Assembly: GCF_024139115.2 (NCBI RefSeq)
Contig: NC_085140.1
Location: 315,087,259-315,151,258, forward strand
Direction of reading: 5' to 3'
DNA from: Armigeres subalbatus
Taxonomy: Eukaryota > Arthropoda > Insecta > Diptera > Culicidae
DNA: 64,000 nucleotides
In this document: positions 23,582 through 35,707 of the stretch, one piece after another
How positions within the stretch are numbered: position 1 is the stretch's first letter
Layout of the letters: every line of letters begins with the position of its first letter
The notes under the pieces: model-generated
What the model saw: only the letters and a program-made list of their open reading frames with translations
Databases searched by the model: none
Told to the model about the DNA's origin: nothing
Program-made: the position numbers and the translations under genes

Positions 23582-25500
23582 AAGACATTCCACTAAAAAG
23601 CTCAAAATAATTTTCTTACCTTAGGATCTGTCGGTTCTTCAGTAGAGATCTCAAAACAATCGATAATGTATGTATATGTGACGATAGCCATAATGCTCAT
23701 GAAAAATTTTAATAAGATGTCGAACGCTAACATTTCTTGAAACAGGATCTAAAACATACCTCAACCTTATCGTTCAAAACGAATAACGTGCTGCAAAATT
23801 ACATCGATATTGTGGCAAGCATAATACTCTTCGACTGAATCCACAAATGATCCGCAGCTTATGAAAGGTCATTTCAGGTCTATTCAGCTTCAAAATTATG
23901 ATGGATTTATGATGGAATGTTTTAAAGAAATCAAAATAACATCTAATAAGCCATAGAAACACAACAACTTTCCTTTCAAATCAAATCCACCTGAATCGTT
24001 TTACATAGATAGTCCATTTCAAAGTTGAACAAGGCATCGCTGTTCAATTACAAACCTGCCATAATTTCCCAACTCAATGCAGTAACTCCGGCAGTTAAAC
24101 GTAAAACGACTCCTAAAATCTCACCTGCTCACCGCATGATCAGTCGTCGTGGTCGTCCTTCGAAACACAAAACACCAACGCTCCAAACGTATGAACGTCG
24201 GCAAGCATACCGAGCGAAAGGACACTTCTGCACAGGAATCACATTTCCTGATTTATGTCCTATCATAAAAACTAACTCAAATTTGTCATTTCAGACAGTC
24301 GCGCTATCGACTCGGCAGAGAATGGCAGAAATTGAGAGCCATCCCCGGAACGACAGTCCCATCAAACAAATAATCCGCACCGGATCACCCCCGCTCAGGG
24401 CGGCATCCTGATTCACTTGACTACTGCTTTCGCAAACACAGAAAATCCAACCAACAACTCCCATCATCCGGCATGGGACCAAACTCCAATCATAGCCGGA
24501 ACGTAGAGAGCACCGTCAGCTACCACTGCCGCCTCGCCTCGTCAGACAGAACGGCACCGGTCGGGCACCAACCACTCCTGACGACGAACAAGAAGTCCCA
24601 TAAATCATAAGAATGTAATCCCACCTAATCCTGGCCGTATACATAAATTTTGATTCAATATTTTGATATTTGTGCTGTGGTCCTCTCTCTGCGTATCTCC
24701 CTGATGCGTACGAGTAGTGCCAAGCGAACGATGAACAACGGCCATGCGTAGGTACGCGCGCGTTGGCCAAGTGGAAAAGTTATACGGATTACAATCGACT
24801 CTGCGTCAGCTTCTGTACCTTGGCTAGTGGAATCGGTCCGACATGGTATCGGTGGTGTGTGGCAGCAGGTTGACTGGATTCGGTCGCAAATTGATGCCTA
24901 CGGGCCGTGAACCAACCATCAATTCGACGTACACGTCGTACATTGAACGAGCAAGGCTTTCGGCTACCTCCATAGGTGCAGATGTCCGTATGTGCGATGG
25001 CAGTTGCCGGTCAGGATAAACTGTTCGAGTCCCCATGGGTGCCATTATTTAGTTAGGGGCAGCTACCGTATCGTACAGGTCGTGGGTGGATATCAAAGTT
25101 GTTTTATTTTTCATTTTTCTCGCTTATGGTCTGTCATTTTGAAAGCGGATCGGTAATAGACATGCGGTGAGTAGGGTAAATTGAAGGTGGATTTGAAGGA
25201 AGCTTTTTGGACATTCGGAAGGTGGTGCATACAAATGAAGCCTTCATGTGGAGGTGGATATATAATATACTATTGTATTTGAGGAAAATATCGGGACCGA
25301 TTTGAGATTTGGGCGTAACTTATTTTGTTAAGAAACATTGTTTTATGGATTCTGTTGCATGTAAAATTTTTTCTCCAAAACTAATTCCCTTACTTGATAG
25401 AGAAAGGTTTATTCTGCTGAATACATACCGTGGTTTTCTTAGTAATTTTTGCTTTAGCAGGAACTCGCCTTCCCACGTTTGTTTACAAAATCGATGGAAA
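23582..25500. other. Unassigned intron region with two unrecognised open frames
   Basis: Holds a plus-strand frame at 24025-24411 (128 codons, basic: RMISRRGRPSKHKTPTLQTY) and a minus-strand frame at 24824-25045. Neither matches a family I recognise and neither has a convincing splice or promoter context. The region is less repetitive than its surroundings. I cannot tell an old transposon from conserved unique DNA here. Confidence 0.3.
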
Positions 25501-25506
25501 GATAGT

Positions 25507-26208
25507 GAGGCTGTGAAAAAATATTCAAGGCCATCCAATTCATCCTGGCTTGGTGTCTTCAATAACTATGGGAAGATTTGCACCATATATCTTCTGCACT
25601 TGATTCCTAGTTCAAAACAGATGTTCTATTTCCTCAAAATTGTTCTGGAGTTGCGATCATTTGGTCAATTACGCCTGATAGTTACCAAACTGAAAGCTTA
25701 ATACCTTGCCTTCAATTTGCACTTCAAATTGATTCATTGCAGATGTTCTTGGTTCTTCAAATTGTTCTGGAGCAACCGTTAGTAACCCAGCATGTCATGG
25801 TTTGGTACCAGTTGACTTGGTAGACCAATTGATCGCAACTTAAGAACAATTTTGAGAAACTAGAACATCCGTTTTGAACTATTTTAAATAGTTTAGCATT
25901 CGCAGGGGCTCTGTGGACTTTCATGGACATGATGGGTCACTGGTTTGCTATCAGGCGAAGTTGACCTGATAGACCAATTGATCTGAAATCCAGAAAAAAA
26001 AACTGGAGAATCTGGAACATCTGCTATGGACTTTTTTTTGGATAATGAGGCAAGGCCTCTAGAGACTTACATGGACATGCCGGATTGCTGCAGGTTTGGT
26101 TAGGAATCAAGTGCAGAAGATATATGCTGCAAAAGTTCCCATAGTTATTGAGGAAATCAATTCCAGGATGTATTGGATGGCCTTGAATATCCATTCACAG
26201 CATCACTA
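25507..26208. repeat. Inverted repeat with about 100-bp arms, 500-bp spacer
   Basis: The segment 25507-25606 (ATTCAAGGCCATCCAATTCA ... CTTCTGCACTTGATTCC) returns inverted at 26103-26208 with roughly 85% identity by eye. Between the arms are diverged tandem pieces sharing AACATCYGTTTTGAACT-like and CATGGACATG words. Probably a DNA-transposon derivative; no transposase seen. Confidence 0.7.
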
Positions 26209-26683
26209 TTCGATCATATGACTTTCGAGGATCTGTATAAATCCCCTAAATTTATTCTGGAGCACTTCAAGTTCATAAATCTTTCATATACAGTCGACTA
26301 TCTATTTCTCGATGTTCTATATCTCGATTTCTCTCCCTATGTCGATGGTTTCCTCAGTCCCTTAAATCTACATACATTTGGGCTTTCTACATAACCTTCC
26401 TATCTCTCTAACTCGATGTGCTCTGATTATATTTTGTTCAGGATTCACTACCCTTATGTCGATATATTAGTTCAAAATTTTAGGTCACTAGATTATCTTT
26501 CAACAATAACAAACACATCAAAAACAGGAAACGACATTTGTTTTGTTGTCGTTTTTCATAGCAACGAGCTTTTTTGGCTACCCAACCCATTTCAATTTTC
26601 ATTCCATTCCTCGATCTCTCCCTATCTCGATGGTCCCTTCAATATCGAGATATGAAGAGGCGACTGTATTTCACAATCGGACA

Positions 26684-26905
26684 ACCCCATATAAAGGAAT
26701 GGCCAAAACAACCAATATGTCAATTTTGACTTAGGCGTGTAAAATATGATAAATACACAGCTTATAACCTGTGTTTTTTTTAATCGTGGGGGTTTCGATT
26801 TTTTACATTTTTTAAGGAGGAGTGGTGGGGGACGTTCAAACCTCCAAGAAATAACAATTTCGCATTTTTTTAGTAAACTGTACAGCTTTGCCATATTTTC
26901 TCATG
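26684..26905. repeat. Dispersed repeat, about 215 bp, second copy at 53880-54092
   Basis: Shares CCCCATATAAAG, TAAAATATGATNAATACAC, CTTATAACCTGT and ACAGCTTTGCCATATTTTC in the same order with 53880-54092, at moderate divergence. Confidence 0.7.
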
Positions 26906-27927
26906 TTCCTAATCCTCTGCTTCGAAGGAACCCACCATGGTCGAATAGCCATCTGCGCAATTTGAAACGATGCAGATCCAAAGCATTGCGAAATTACATA
27001 ATCTTAAGAAATCTGGAATCGAAGCGAATTTTGAGCTAAGCAAGCAACAGGTACCGAATATACAATCGAATTCTGTATACCTACTCCAGGAGAACTGAGG
27101 CAAATCTCAAACGGAACCCGAAGCAGTTTTGGTCGTTCATGAATTCTAAAAGAAAGGAAGTCGGTTTACCTAAAACAGTGTTCTTGAATGATGAAGTAGC
27201 AGATACATGCGACGGAATCGGGAGTTTTCGAAAACGAATCGGTGTCTGCTGATCAAATCGCTGAAGCTTTGCTTGATGTCCCTTGTGATGTTTTTAACTT
27301 TAGCAGATGCATTTTTTCTCAAGATGATGTTCTTAATGCTCTCAACAAATTGAAATCTTCGCCGGCTCCTGGTCCTGACGGTATACCATCAATAGTGTTG
27401 AAAAAATACGCGATGGCACTTTGTACTCCACTCACCATCATATGTAACAGGTCAATCGTTGAATCGAAAGTTCCGACAAAATGGCATGAGTCCCATGTGT
27501 TTTCTGTATTCAAAAAAGGAGATAAACAAAACGTGAATAACTACAGAGGTATTACTTCACTCTATGCTGGATCTAAGTTGCTTGAAAGAGAAGTTCTGTT
27601 CTGTGCATCGAAGTCATACATCTCTCCGGATCAGCATGGATTTTTTCCTGGTCGTTCGATTGATACCAAACTTGTGCAGTTTACGTCTCATTGTCTGATA
27701 AATATTGAAGAGGGTAATCAAGTGGACACAGTTTACACTGATCTGAAAGCTGCATTTGATCGAGTTGATCACGTTATCCAGTTATCTAAATTCGATCGCC
27801 TAGGAGCTCCATCAAGCTTAACACGTTGGCTTGACTCGTATCTAACTGAACGTCGGTTATCTGTTAAAATTGGCGCAACACAATCGGAGTACTTCACTAA
27901 CTGCTCAGGGGTACCTCAAGGTAGTAA

Positions 27928-29310
27928 CACATAACATATGTGTAACTCGGGTAGCAAAAGTTGTACCCTTATAACACTTTTTATTTGTTATACGGAACAT
28001 CGAAACGTCAGAAGATAGTATAACAGTATTTGATCTAGCAAGGGGTCACGCGACTTATATTGTATATCTGAATACGATTCGCGTTGGAATTATAAAAAAG
28101 ATTTTCCCTAGTGGCGTTGGGTGTTTAGGAGCTGAAATTGTTTTTTCTATAAATATTTGAAGATTGGGGTAAACAATATTAAAGTAGAAAAGAAAGGAGT
28201 TTAAGGTATGTTATATTGTACTGATATTGATTTGACAAACTCGAACAAAATTATTCGTGTGCCACGCACGGGCTGTTAACCAGTAAACGATGAATTTGTT
28301 TGGTGTTTGGTTGAAATATTATGTTTTTAGTCCAAGAACATATCAAATGCTCATCGTGGCATCGCAACCGAATTTGACTTTTTTCTAACATGTATTCAAC
28401 CGACTTTTGTCTTTCAACAGTCCTCTACTCTATGTATCCTTAAACAATCAATAACATCAAGTAGAGTTTCATTTTTTTATTTTAAAGAGTATTCGGAATA
28501 CTATCAACCTAAAAGCATTGTTCTAATAATGAAAGGAATGCCATGAAAAGAGATAGCATTAATATCGTATATCGTAATAACCTATTCAGATTACGAGCTT
28601 CATGGCATGATAAAGATTATCTTGATTTCAACGTTGACTCTTCACATTTTCATTTCATATAATATCCAAATTGGAAACATCTCACAGCTGCGATGCTCTC
28701 CTGCATTATGATAAGCGAGTTTGCTTTCGTACGATTGATAATTTATAATGTTGCCTCTAATCTATGTGATTGTTGCGCATCGTAGACAAACATTGGTGTA
28801 TCCCTCGTCATCCTTTCAAACAAACCGAAGACTGCGTATGTAAAGATTTGTTTCCAATGTAGAACAGTACTAAGGGATTTACTTTTCTACACATGTTGAA
28901 TAAAATCTAGATTTTTATCATGCTGACTCAAAAATATTATATCAATTTTTGAGGAATTTCATTTTCGTATGATAAATAAGTTAAAATGGATAAAAGACGA
29001 ACATTTCATCGAAAATCGTCTGAAAATAGATGTTCTCCCTACAAATAAATCAAATTAAATTTCATCAAATATAAATTGGTTTGTAACAGCATAGGAGAGA
29101 CCTTCTTTTGGATGCAATCCGTCATTTTTAAAAACAATGTAAAAAATCGATGATAGAAAAATAAATATCATTATACTTCGGCTAGCTCTTTGTAGTTCCC
29201 GTTCCCGTTTGTATGTTCCCGTTCCTAATTATAACAGTTTTGGCTCATCAAAAGGGGGTCAACTTTTGGATTGGATTTTTTTTCAAAGATCCACTTATGT
29301 ATGTTATGTG
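27928..29310. mobile_element. Non-autonomous DNA transposon inserted in the LINE, 1383 bp
   Basis: Ends CACATAACATATGTG... and ...TATGTTATGTG form an 11-bp perfect terminal inverted repeat. A second shared block further in (CAAAAGTTG followed by C-rich ACCC) suggests a long degenerate one. GTAGTAA (27921-27927) and GTAGTAG (29311-29317) flank it; with one base lost this fits an 8-bp duplication of GTAGTAGC, the original LINE sequence. No ORF. hAT-like by duplication length. Confidence 0.72.
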
Positions 29311-29366
29311 GTAGTAGCCTTGGACCGTTACTATTTTCAATATTTATCAACGGTGTATGTTGCTTA

Positions 29367-30244
29367 AAGCTCGATCCACTTAGTATTTGGCCGTTTCTTT
29401 CCAATTACTGCGGCGCCTCTGGTGGCCGTACCGAGAAGGAAGGAAGTCCCAACAGGACCATGAAACAGCTCCTGGTTGCCAAACATCGCGCAAGAATGCT
29501 GATCGAGCAAGTTCTGACGAAATACAATTGATGTATTTTGATGGGCGATGAAATTAATTTTAAAATTAATTTTAAATTCCCGGGATACAAGTTTTACCTT
29601 GCCAAACGGACGTGTAATGCCCCAGGAAAATTCAAATATATCTATGCAGGTAAGATCGCTCAAAAATTGATGGTATGTCAAAGTACCTGCAGTTGTGGAA
29701 AGATAACTAAAGTTTTCATCACTGGAGCGACCATAAATGGGCAAATATACAAGGAGGAGTGTCTTTAGAAGCGATTTTTGCCATCCATTCAATCACACGA
29801 CTATCCGGTGTTGCTTTGGCCTGACAAGCTGCCATTACAGACGAGATGTAATGAAATGGTATGAACCGAACGATATTGGCGTTATTGAAAAAACTATCAA
29901 CCCACCAAAATGCCCAAATTTTCGTCCGAACGAAAAATATTTGGCAATTAACATAGGGAAACTTGAGAAATGGTGCAAAACAATCAGAAAACCATCTTAT
30001 ATGGAAAAGTGTTGTGAGAAAATGGCAGATTAAGTTGACCGTTCTACTGTGCAAAAAATAACAAGTGGTATTGGGAGAAAAGCCCGAGAATTCATCCGAA
30101 ATGCCAAAGAATAATTTTTCGATATTTTTTCCTTCAAAGCTTACTAAATTCCTTGTATAATAAAACGTGAACCACTTTTTTATGTCCTTTTTTGGTAAAG
30201 ATATGTCTAATTTCGTGCGGCCAAATACTAAGTGGATCAAGCTT
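29367..30244 (+). mobile_element. ITm (mariner/Tc1 superfamily) transposon, internally deleted, with TA duplication
   Basis: Ends AAGCTCGATCCACTTAG and CTAAGTGGATCAAGCTT are inverted repeats of about 28 bp (one mismatch, extending through TATTTGGCCG), flanked by TA at 29365 and 30245. Removing it rejoins the LINE frame exactly (VCC-LLPAGFRIAY). Transposase remnants on the plus strand: GATINGQIYKEECL, a damaged WPDxxSCHY-like segment, WYEPNDIGVIEKTINPPKCP and a C-terminal EKWCKTIRKPSYMEKCCEKM. This matches the DD37E/ITm lineage; at 0.9 kb it lacks the N-terminal half. Confidence 0.85.
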
Positions 30245-31520
30245 TACTTCCCGCTGGATTTCGCATTGCTTATGCAAATGATCTAAAAATGTTTATTGTC
30301 GTTCGTAAAATGGAAGATTGTATTGAGCTGCAGCACATGATTGATCTGTTTCAGAATTGGTGTCTAAGAAACCGCATGACTATAAGCGCTCATACATGTT
30401 CAGTTATATCGTTCAACCGGAAAAAAATTACCTATTATATGGGATTACGAAATATGCGGAACACAAATTGAACGGGTTACAGTCGTCTAAGACCTTGGAG
30501 TACTTCTGGATAGTAATCTTTCTTTCCGTGATCACTACTCGAGCATTATTGCTAAAGCTAACAGGAATCTGGGATTTATGCTATCAACTCGTGAATTTTC
30601 TGAACCTTTTTGCTTACGATCGCTTTACTATTCGCTCGTTCGTTCCACGCTCGAAACTGCAAGTGTGGTTTGGTGCCCATATGCTGATATCTTGATAAGG
30701 CGAATTGAAGCCATTCAAGCAAAGTTCACAAGATATGCTTCAAGATTACTACCGTGGAATGACATTGCAAATATGCCCTCGTATGAAACGCGTTGCAGTC
30801 TCCTTGCAATGGAATCATTACGAGATCGACGAGCGTCCAGTAGAGCACTTTTAGCTGGAAAACTATTGTATGCTCTGGTTGATGCCCCGTATATCCTAGA
30901 TAAATTGAGCTTTAACGCTCCGTCAGTTACTTTACGACCGAGAGATCCATTGCAAACTGATTTTCGGAGAACATACTATGGACTCAACGAACCCTGCGAA
31001 CGAACTGCGATAACCAGAGAATTCAACAAAGTGTACTGGCTCTGCATCTCTGCATCTGTTTTCAAGAACCGACTTAAACAGCTGCATCTTCAACCTAACT
31101 CAATCCACGTCTGAAACAGCAACAGTAAGGTGAGTTTCTGTCCATCACTTTTCAATTGTCAGAGTTTTGCTACTTGGTCTTTTTTTTCTCTCTCGGTGGA
31201 CTGGAAACGCGCGACAAGTGACGACAATTATCGTACCTTGCGGACTGGATACCTGAATACTTGACCACGTTTTAATTTTAAGAAACAAAATTTTGACTAT
31301 GTCTATGATTGTTTTCATTTTATGTTTGTTCCATCTATGTGAGTAAGCGAGACTTTTTTTGGATTCTATATGTTATATGTTATTGGAAAAGATATGTGGT
31401 TTTTATATTCTCTTGAGTACGTCATCAGTGACATGTTCAAAAGGACTTTTCCACATCTACGCCCTCATTAAGATCACTATCAGATGAGGTTTGAACAACA
31501 AATAAACAAAATAAACAAAA

Positions 31521-32460
31521 TTTTCATTTTAAAAGTATTTCCTTAAGAAGAAAAAGAGACGGAAATAAAATGAAAAGATGAAAGATAGCGTGCGCTCATT
31601 CACTCTTCAAAGGCCTTTAAATTTCGGATGAAAAGTCTGTACTTATAAGTTTAAAGAACCTGTATTCAATGAAGTTTTCATTAGTAAACAATTGCTAAGA
31701 GGTTCCATACCATTCTACAAATAGAAAGTAAGTAATTGTACGCATGCTGTAGCGGAAAGATATTCTCGTGATGAGTGCGAATACAATTTGCCAACTGAGA
31801 TTCCAGATACGGAATTATCATCGACACTATCAAAGTATGACAAGGTGAAAAAATCGTGCGTGAACGATTCCAAGTCGGAGTTCACTGAGGAACTCGGAGC
31901 ATAATATGAATATCGAGCAGGTGATTCCAGAAGCGCTTTATTTCCACCATCGTAGAGGAAGTGCTTTGCATGCAAGTCGAACAGCCATTTTAAAAAGGTT
32001 TGACCGATGAAGAACGAACGTCAAAGTGCACAACAGAACCAACCGATCCAGGCGTAAGACGGTAAAAAAGAAGCGGCAAACTTTGCCGCCACCGGGAATG
32101 ATGAAGAGCACACAAAAATGAAACGGAAAGCGAAAACATAAAGAAAAATTTACATCAACCATTAGATTACGTTTCAACCTTTCAAGAAGAAAATATTGAG
32201 CGTCCCTATGTACGAATGGATTATAGAGGACAACAAATGCATACAACTGACGGCAAGACGAAAATAGGAGCAGCATATAAAATTGCTGTAAATCGAATTG
32301 AAGTTTTTCATGACTAGTTTTCATTTTAGCTTTGATTAAAAAGTTATGGTTTATTTTGCATCAATACGAAAACATAATTACGGCTCAGCGAAGTATTATA
32401 TACGACTGAGCCTAATAGATTAAACAATTTGAACAAAAAAATTTGATCCATTCGACAAAA
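31521..32460. other. Unassigned intron DNA
   Basis: AT-rich with small chance ORFs on the minus strand (31715-31975, 31938-32324); no motif recognised. Confidence 0.35.
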
Positions 32461-32656
32461 CGGCATTTTCATCATAACAATAATATCGGCCGAACGGCTC
32501 TTTCTGCCAAACGACCATTTCGGCAAAACTGCATTTTCGGCCAAATGATATATTCGGCCAAATGATCAGTTCAGTCTTATGTTCCTTCCGGTTGTGTATC
32601 GCTTTCGGCCAAATGACATTCAAGGCCAAACATGTTTTGGCCCAATAACCGTTTCG
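32460..32656. repeat. Diverged CGGCCAAATG repeat, left part
   Basis: Scattered units TCGGCCAAATGATNNATT, TTCGGCAAAACTGCATTT and CGGCCAAATGACATT. They continue beyond the LINE at 35708-35830, so this was one array before the LINE inserted. Confidence 0.75.
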
Positions 32657-32792
32657 CCGCCGAGTGCGAGTAGATGGAACAGCTGTGCCGTTCTCAAGAA
32701 ACACTAAAGTTCTATCAGAAGCTCAACGCATCCCGCAAAGATTTCGTACCGCGAGCCGAAATATGCAGGGATAAGGATAGGAGCATCTTGAA

Positions 32793-33304
32793 CAGGACTG
32801 ACAATAGTCATCGTTGCAGCACGAAATGCCACAGTAACGACGAGTTGTAGTGTCTTCATTGCTACCCGACACATCGTCGATGACGCGCAGGACGTTAGAT
32901 TTCGTCGTGCAGCCAAATCGTCTTAACGACATTGGAAAACGAAGACTTCATACCATTATTCTCCAAACTGCAGCTGCCATGCGAAGATTTTTATTAAACC
33001 TTTAATTTAATGAATTCAAAGTAACATGTGAAGGCGTTATAAATGTTATCAATACATTTATGTTACCAAAGTATTTACTGTTTGTTTATTTGAGACGCCA
33101 TTATGTTTTCAACCAGTCCGTCTATAGTGACGTGCAATCAATTATGCGAAGAAGTTACGACGGAAATCGTCATAGCTTTTGGCTGCGCGACTATCTTCGT
33201 GGTAGGCGAAGAAACCGAATAGGTGTTGCGTCGTGTAATCTTGTGACGAAAACTATATTTTTTTCGCTTCCTTCATACGACGAGAATGACTATTGTCAGC
33301 CCTG
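32793..33304. mobile_element. hAT-like MITE in the RTE LINE, 512 bp, 8-bp target duplication
   Basis: Ends CAGGACTGACAATAGTCAT and ATGACTATTGTCAGCCCTG are inverted repeats of about 20 bp. ATCTTGAA (32785-32792) and ATCTTGAC (33305-33312) form the 8-bp duplication. Excision restores ...RSIL-TKERV in frame. A CA(G)GG start plus 8-bp duplication is typical of hAT. Confidence 0.88.
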
Positions 33305-34216
33305 ATCTTGACGAAAGAACGTGTGATGATCGAAAGGTGGAAGCAGCACTACGAGAAGCATGTAAATAGCGCTGAGAGTACAGGCAGTGAAAGTCGAGGC
33401 AGCAGAGGAGATGACTACGTCAGTTCAGCGAACGATGGAAGCCAACCAGTCCCCACCTTGAGGGAAGTTAAGGATACCATCCAACAGCTAAAGACCAATA
33501 AAGCAGCTGGTGAGGATGGTATCGAAGCTGAACTCATCAAGATGGGCCCGAAAAATGGGCACAAACTAATATTCAGAACGGGCACAAACTGAACAGCCAC
33601 CGAAGGAGTGGAAGTAAGGGGTTATATGCCCCATCGAAAAGAAAGGCGACAAGCTGGATTGTGAGAACTTTCGAACGATTACCATCCTTAATGCCGCCTA
33701 CAAAGTTATATCTCAGATCATATTCCGTCGTCTGTCACCATTAGGGAATGAGTTCGTGGAAAGTTATCAAGCCGGCTTCGTTGACGGCTGCTGGACAATG
33801 GATCAGATCTTTACTGTAGGGCAAATTCTTCAAAAATGCCGTGAATACCAGGTCCCAACACACCATCTGCTCATTGATTTCAAGGCGGCATACGACAGTA
33901 TAGACCGCGTAGAGATATGGAAAATTATGGACAAGAACAGCTTCCCTGGGAAGCTTACCAGTCTGATCAAAGCAACGGTGGATGGTGTGCAAAGCTGTGT
34001 GATGATTTCGAGCGAACACTCGTTCGAATCGCGCCGGGGACTAAGACAAGGTGATGGACTTTCGTGCCTGTTGTTCAACATTTCGCTAGAAGGTGTCATG
34101 CGAAGAGCCGGGTGTAACAGTCGGGGTACGATTTTCAACAGATCCAGTCAATTTGTTTGTTTCACGGATGTCATGGACATCGTCGGTCGGACATTTGCAA
34201 AGGTGGCAGAAGTGTA

Positions 34217-34993
34217 GGGGAACAGGTGGTAAAATGAACACGTTAAGGACTTGCGTTGAATTCTGCGGGTAAAATGAACTGCGGGTAAAATGAACACTGC
34301 ATGGTGGTAAAATGAACATCGCTTCTAAAACCCTTTGAAACATTTAATTTTCTTTTTTCAACTCTAGCACTGTATATATAACTAGTTAAGATTATGAGAG
34401 CCTTTTGAAAAATCTGGTATAACTTTTGAAAAGCTCTTAATTATCAATATAATAAAAAGAAGAAAAAAAGTTTTGAAATATCCAATATTTTTGAATTAAA
34501 TTTACATATTCAAAATTTTGTCTTGGTTATTTGATATGGTTTGTTTCTTGAACTTCCGCTTCACAATTGCACAACATTTATCATAAATTTGTGAAAGTTT
34601 GATACAAGTGTTCATTTTACCCCCATACGTGCCTTATGATAAATAACTCTTCCTCTAACTATGCAAATTAATAATTTTACTATTTCTCTCTGCAACATCT
34701 TTGTGAAGGTTGTCCTATTTGCCGCTGTGGTTAGAACAGGTTTGAATCAATGTTATTATGAATTTATTAAGAACTAAAGCTTGCGGAAAAATGGTTAAAA
34801 ATTACATCAGACCCTATGTTTACGGCCTCGTTTGATATTTTGGATAGTAATAGCTATTCGTTCGGTCTCAAAACCAAAATATTAGCTCAGGTACCTTATT
34901 TTATTTCGAGGAAAACGTGTGCATGATTAACATACGCCTAAATAGTGTTTTAATATAAATATAGCGAACTGTTCATTTTACCACCTCTTCCCC
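34217..34993. mobile_element. TA-flanked MITE in the RTE LINE, 777 bp
   Basis: Ends GGGGAACAGGTGGTAAAATG and CATTTTACCACCTCTTCCCC are inverted, flanked by TA at 34215 and 34994. The word GGTAAAATGAAC recurs several times just inside the left end. Excision restores KVAEV-YTRLQ in the LINE. mariner/Tc1-superfamily-like by TA target. Confidence 0.88.
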
Positions 34994-35707
34994 TACACCC
35001 GCTTGCAAAGTGAAGCAACAAAAGTTGGACTGGTGGTGAATGCATCGAAGACAAAGTACATGCGTGTGGGCGGAACCGAGCGCGACAGGGCCCGCCTGGG
35101 AAGCAGTGTTAAGATAGACGGGGATACCTTCGAGGTGGTCGAGGAATTCGTCTATACTGGATCCTTGCTAAGTAAGCATCCTCTGTGGAAGTCTGGCCTA
35201 ATACGAGCTCCAGAAGAAACTACAACCGCACCAAATGTGTCATGTACAAGCGGCTAGTAAGACCGGTAGTCCTCTACGGACATGAAACATTGACAATGCT
35301 CGAGGAGGACTTGCAAGCACTCGGAGTATTCGAGAGACGGGTGGTTGAACCATCTTTTGTGGTGTGCAAGAAGACGGTGTGTGGCGGCGAAGAATGAATC
35401 ACGAGCTCGCCCAACTCTACGGCGAACCCAGTATCCAGAAGGTAGCCAAAGCCGGAAGGGTACGATGGGCAGGGCATGTTGCAAAAATGCCGGACAGCAA
35501 CCCTGCAAAGATGGTGTTCGCTTCCGATTCGGCAGGTACGAGACCTCGTGGAGCGCAGCGAGCGAGGTGGTACAAAACGACTTGGCGAGTGTGGGACGCA
35601 TTCGAGGATTGAGAGCTAGCTGTGGCCTCAAACCGTGTATTGTGGCGTCAAATTGTTGATTCTGTATTATCTGTTTAGATGTAAACTAAATAAATAAATA
35701 AATAGAT

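Larger units (their letters stand above)
27110..31114 (+). pseudogene. Reverse transcriptase of the Jockey-like LINE, in three pieces
   Basis: Linker motif NPKQFWSFMNSKRKEVGLPK (about 27115) is followed by reverse-transcriptase motifs: SSPAPGPDGIPSIVLKK, FKKGDKQNVNNYRGI, SPDQHGFFPGRSIDT, TDLKAAFDRVDH and GVPQGS at 27905-27926. The last continues after the first insertion as SLGPLLFSIFING, and after the second as GFRIAYANDLK. The catalytic YADD/FADD has become YAND. The C-terminal part (30578-31114: LVRSTLETASVVWCPYADI, AIQAKFTRYASRLLPWND) is typical of Jockey/CR1-type LINEs. Frameshifts at about 27225 and between 30470 and 30580 add to the insertions. Clade by recall; not functional. Confidence 0.82.
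26925..31520 (+). mobile_element. Jockey-like LINE, 5'-truncated, broken by two DNA transposons
   Basis: LINE sequence occurs at about 26925-27927, 29311-29366 and 30245 to about 31520. The gaps are two insertions (27928-29310 and 29367-30244); leaving them out restores a continuous protein frame and target duplications at both sites. The 3' end is near an (AAATAAACAA)n tail at about 31500. No endonuclease domain is present, so the element is 5'-truncated. Confidence 0.8.
32665..35612 (+). pseudogene. Reverse transcriptase of the RTE-like LINE, in three pieces
   Basis: The first piece reads LKFYQKLNASRKDFVPRA and EICRDKDRSIL before the MITE at 32793. It continues as TKERVMIERWKQHYEKHVN at 33311, then reverse-transcriptase motifs: NKAAGEDGIEAELIKMGPK, YQAGFVDGCWTMDQIF, LLIDFKAAYDSIDRV, GLRQGDGLSCLLFNISLEGV and a degenerate catalytic box FTDVMDIVGRTF (FADD in relatives). 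After the second MITE it resumes as RLQSEATKVGLVVNASKTKY, then VVEEFVYTGSLL, RPVVLYGHETLTMLEEDL and RWAGHVAKMPDSNPAK. Stops and frameshifts occur at about 33600, 35180-35260 and 35390. RTE clade (JAM1-type in Aedes) is by recall of these motifs; no endonuclease remains. Confidence 0.8.
32657..35707 (+). mobile_element. RTE-like LINE, 5'-truncated, perfect 12-bp target duplication, broken by two MITEs
   Basis: ATAACCGTTTCG is present exactly at 32645-32656 and 35708-35719. The 3' end carries an (AAAT)n tail (TAAATAAATAAATAAATAG). Insertions at 32793-33304 and 34217-34993 each have their own target duplications, and removing them restores the LINE frame. The element sits in the CGGCCAAATG array. 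Confidence 0.88.

Noticed and set aside
32704..32932. Two minus-strand ORFs rich in Cys/Arg
   Set aside because: They overlap the plus-strand LINE reverse-transcriptase linker and the end of the inserted MITE; antisense shadows.
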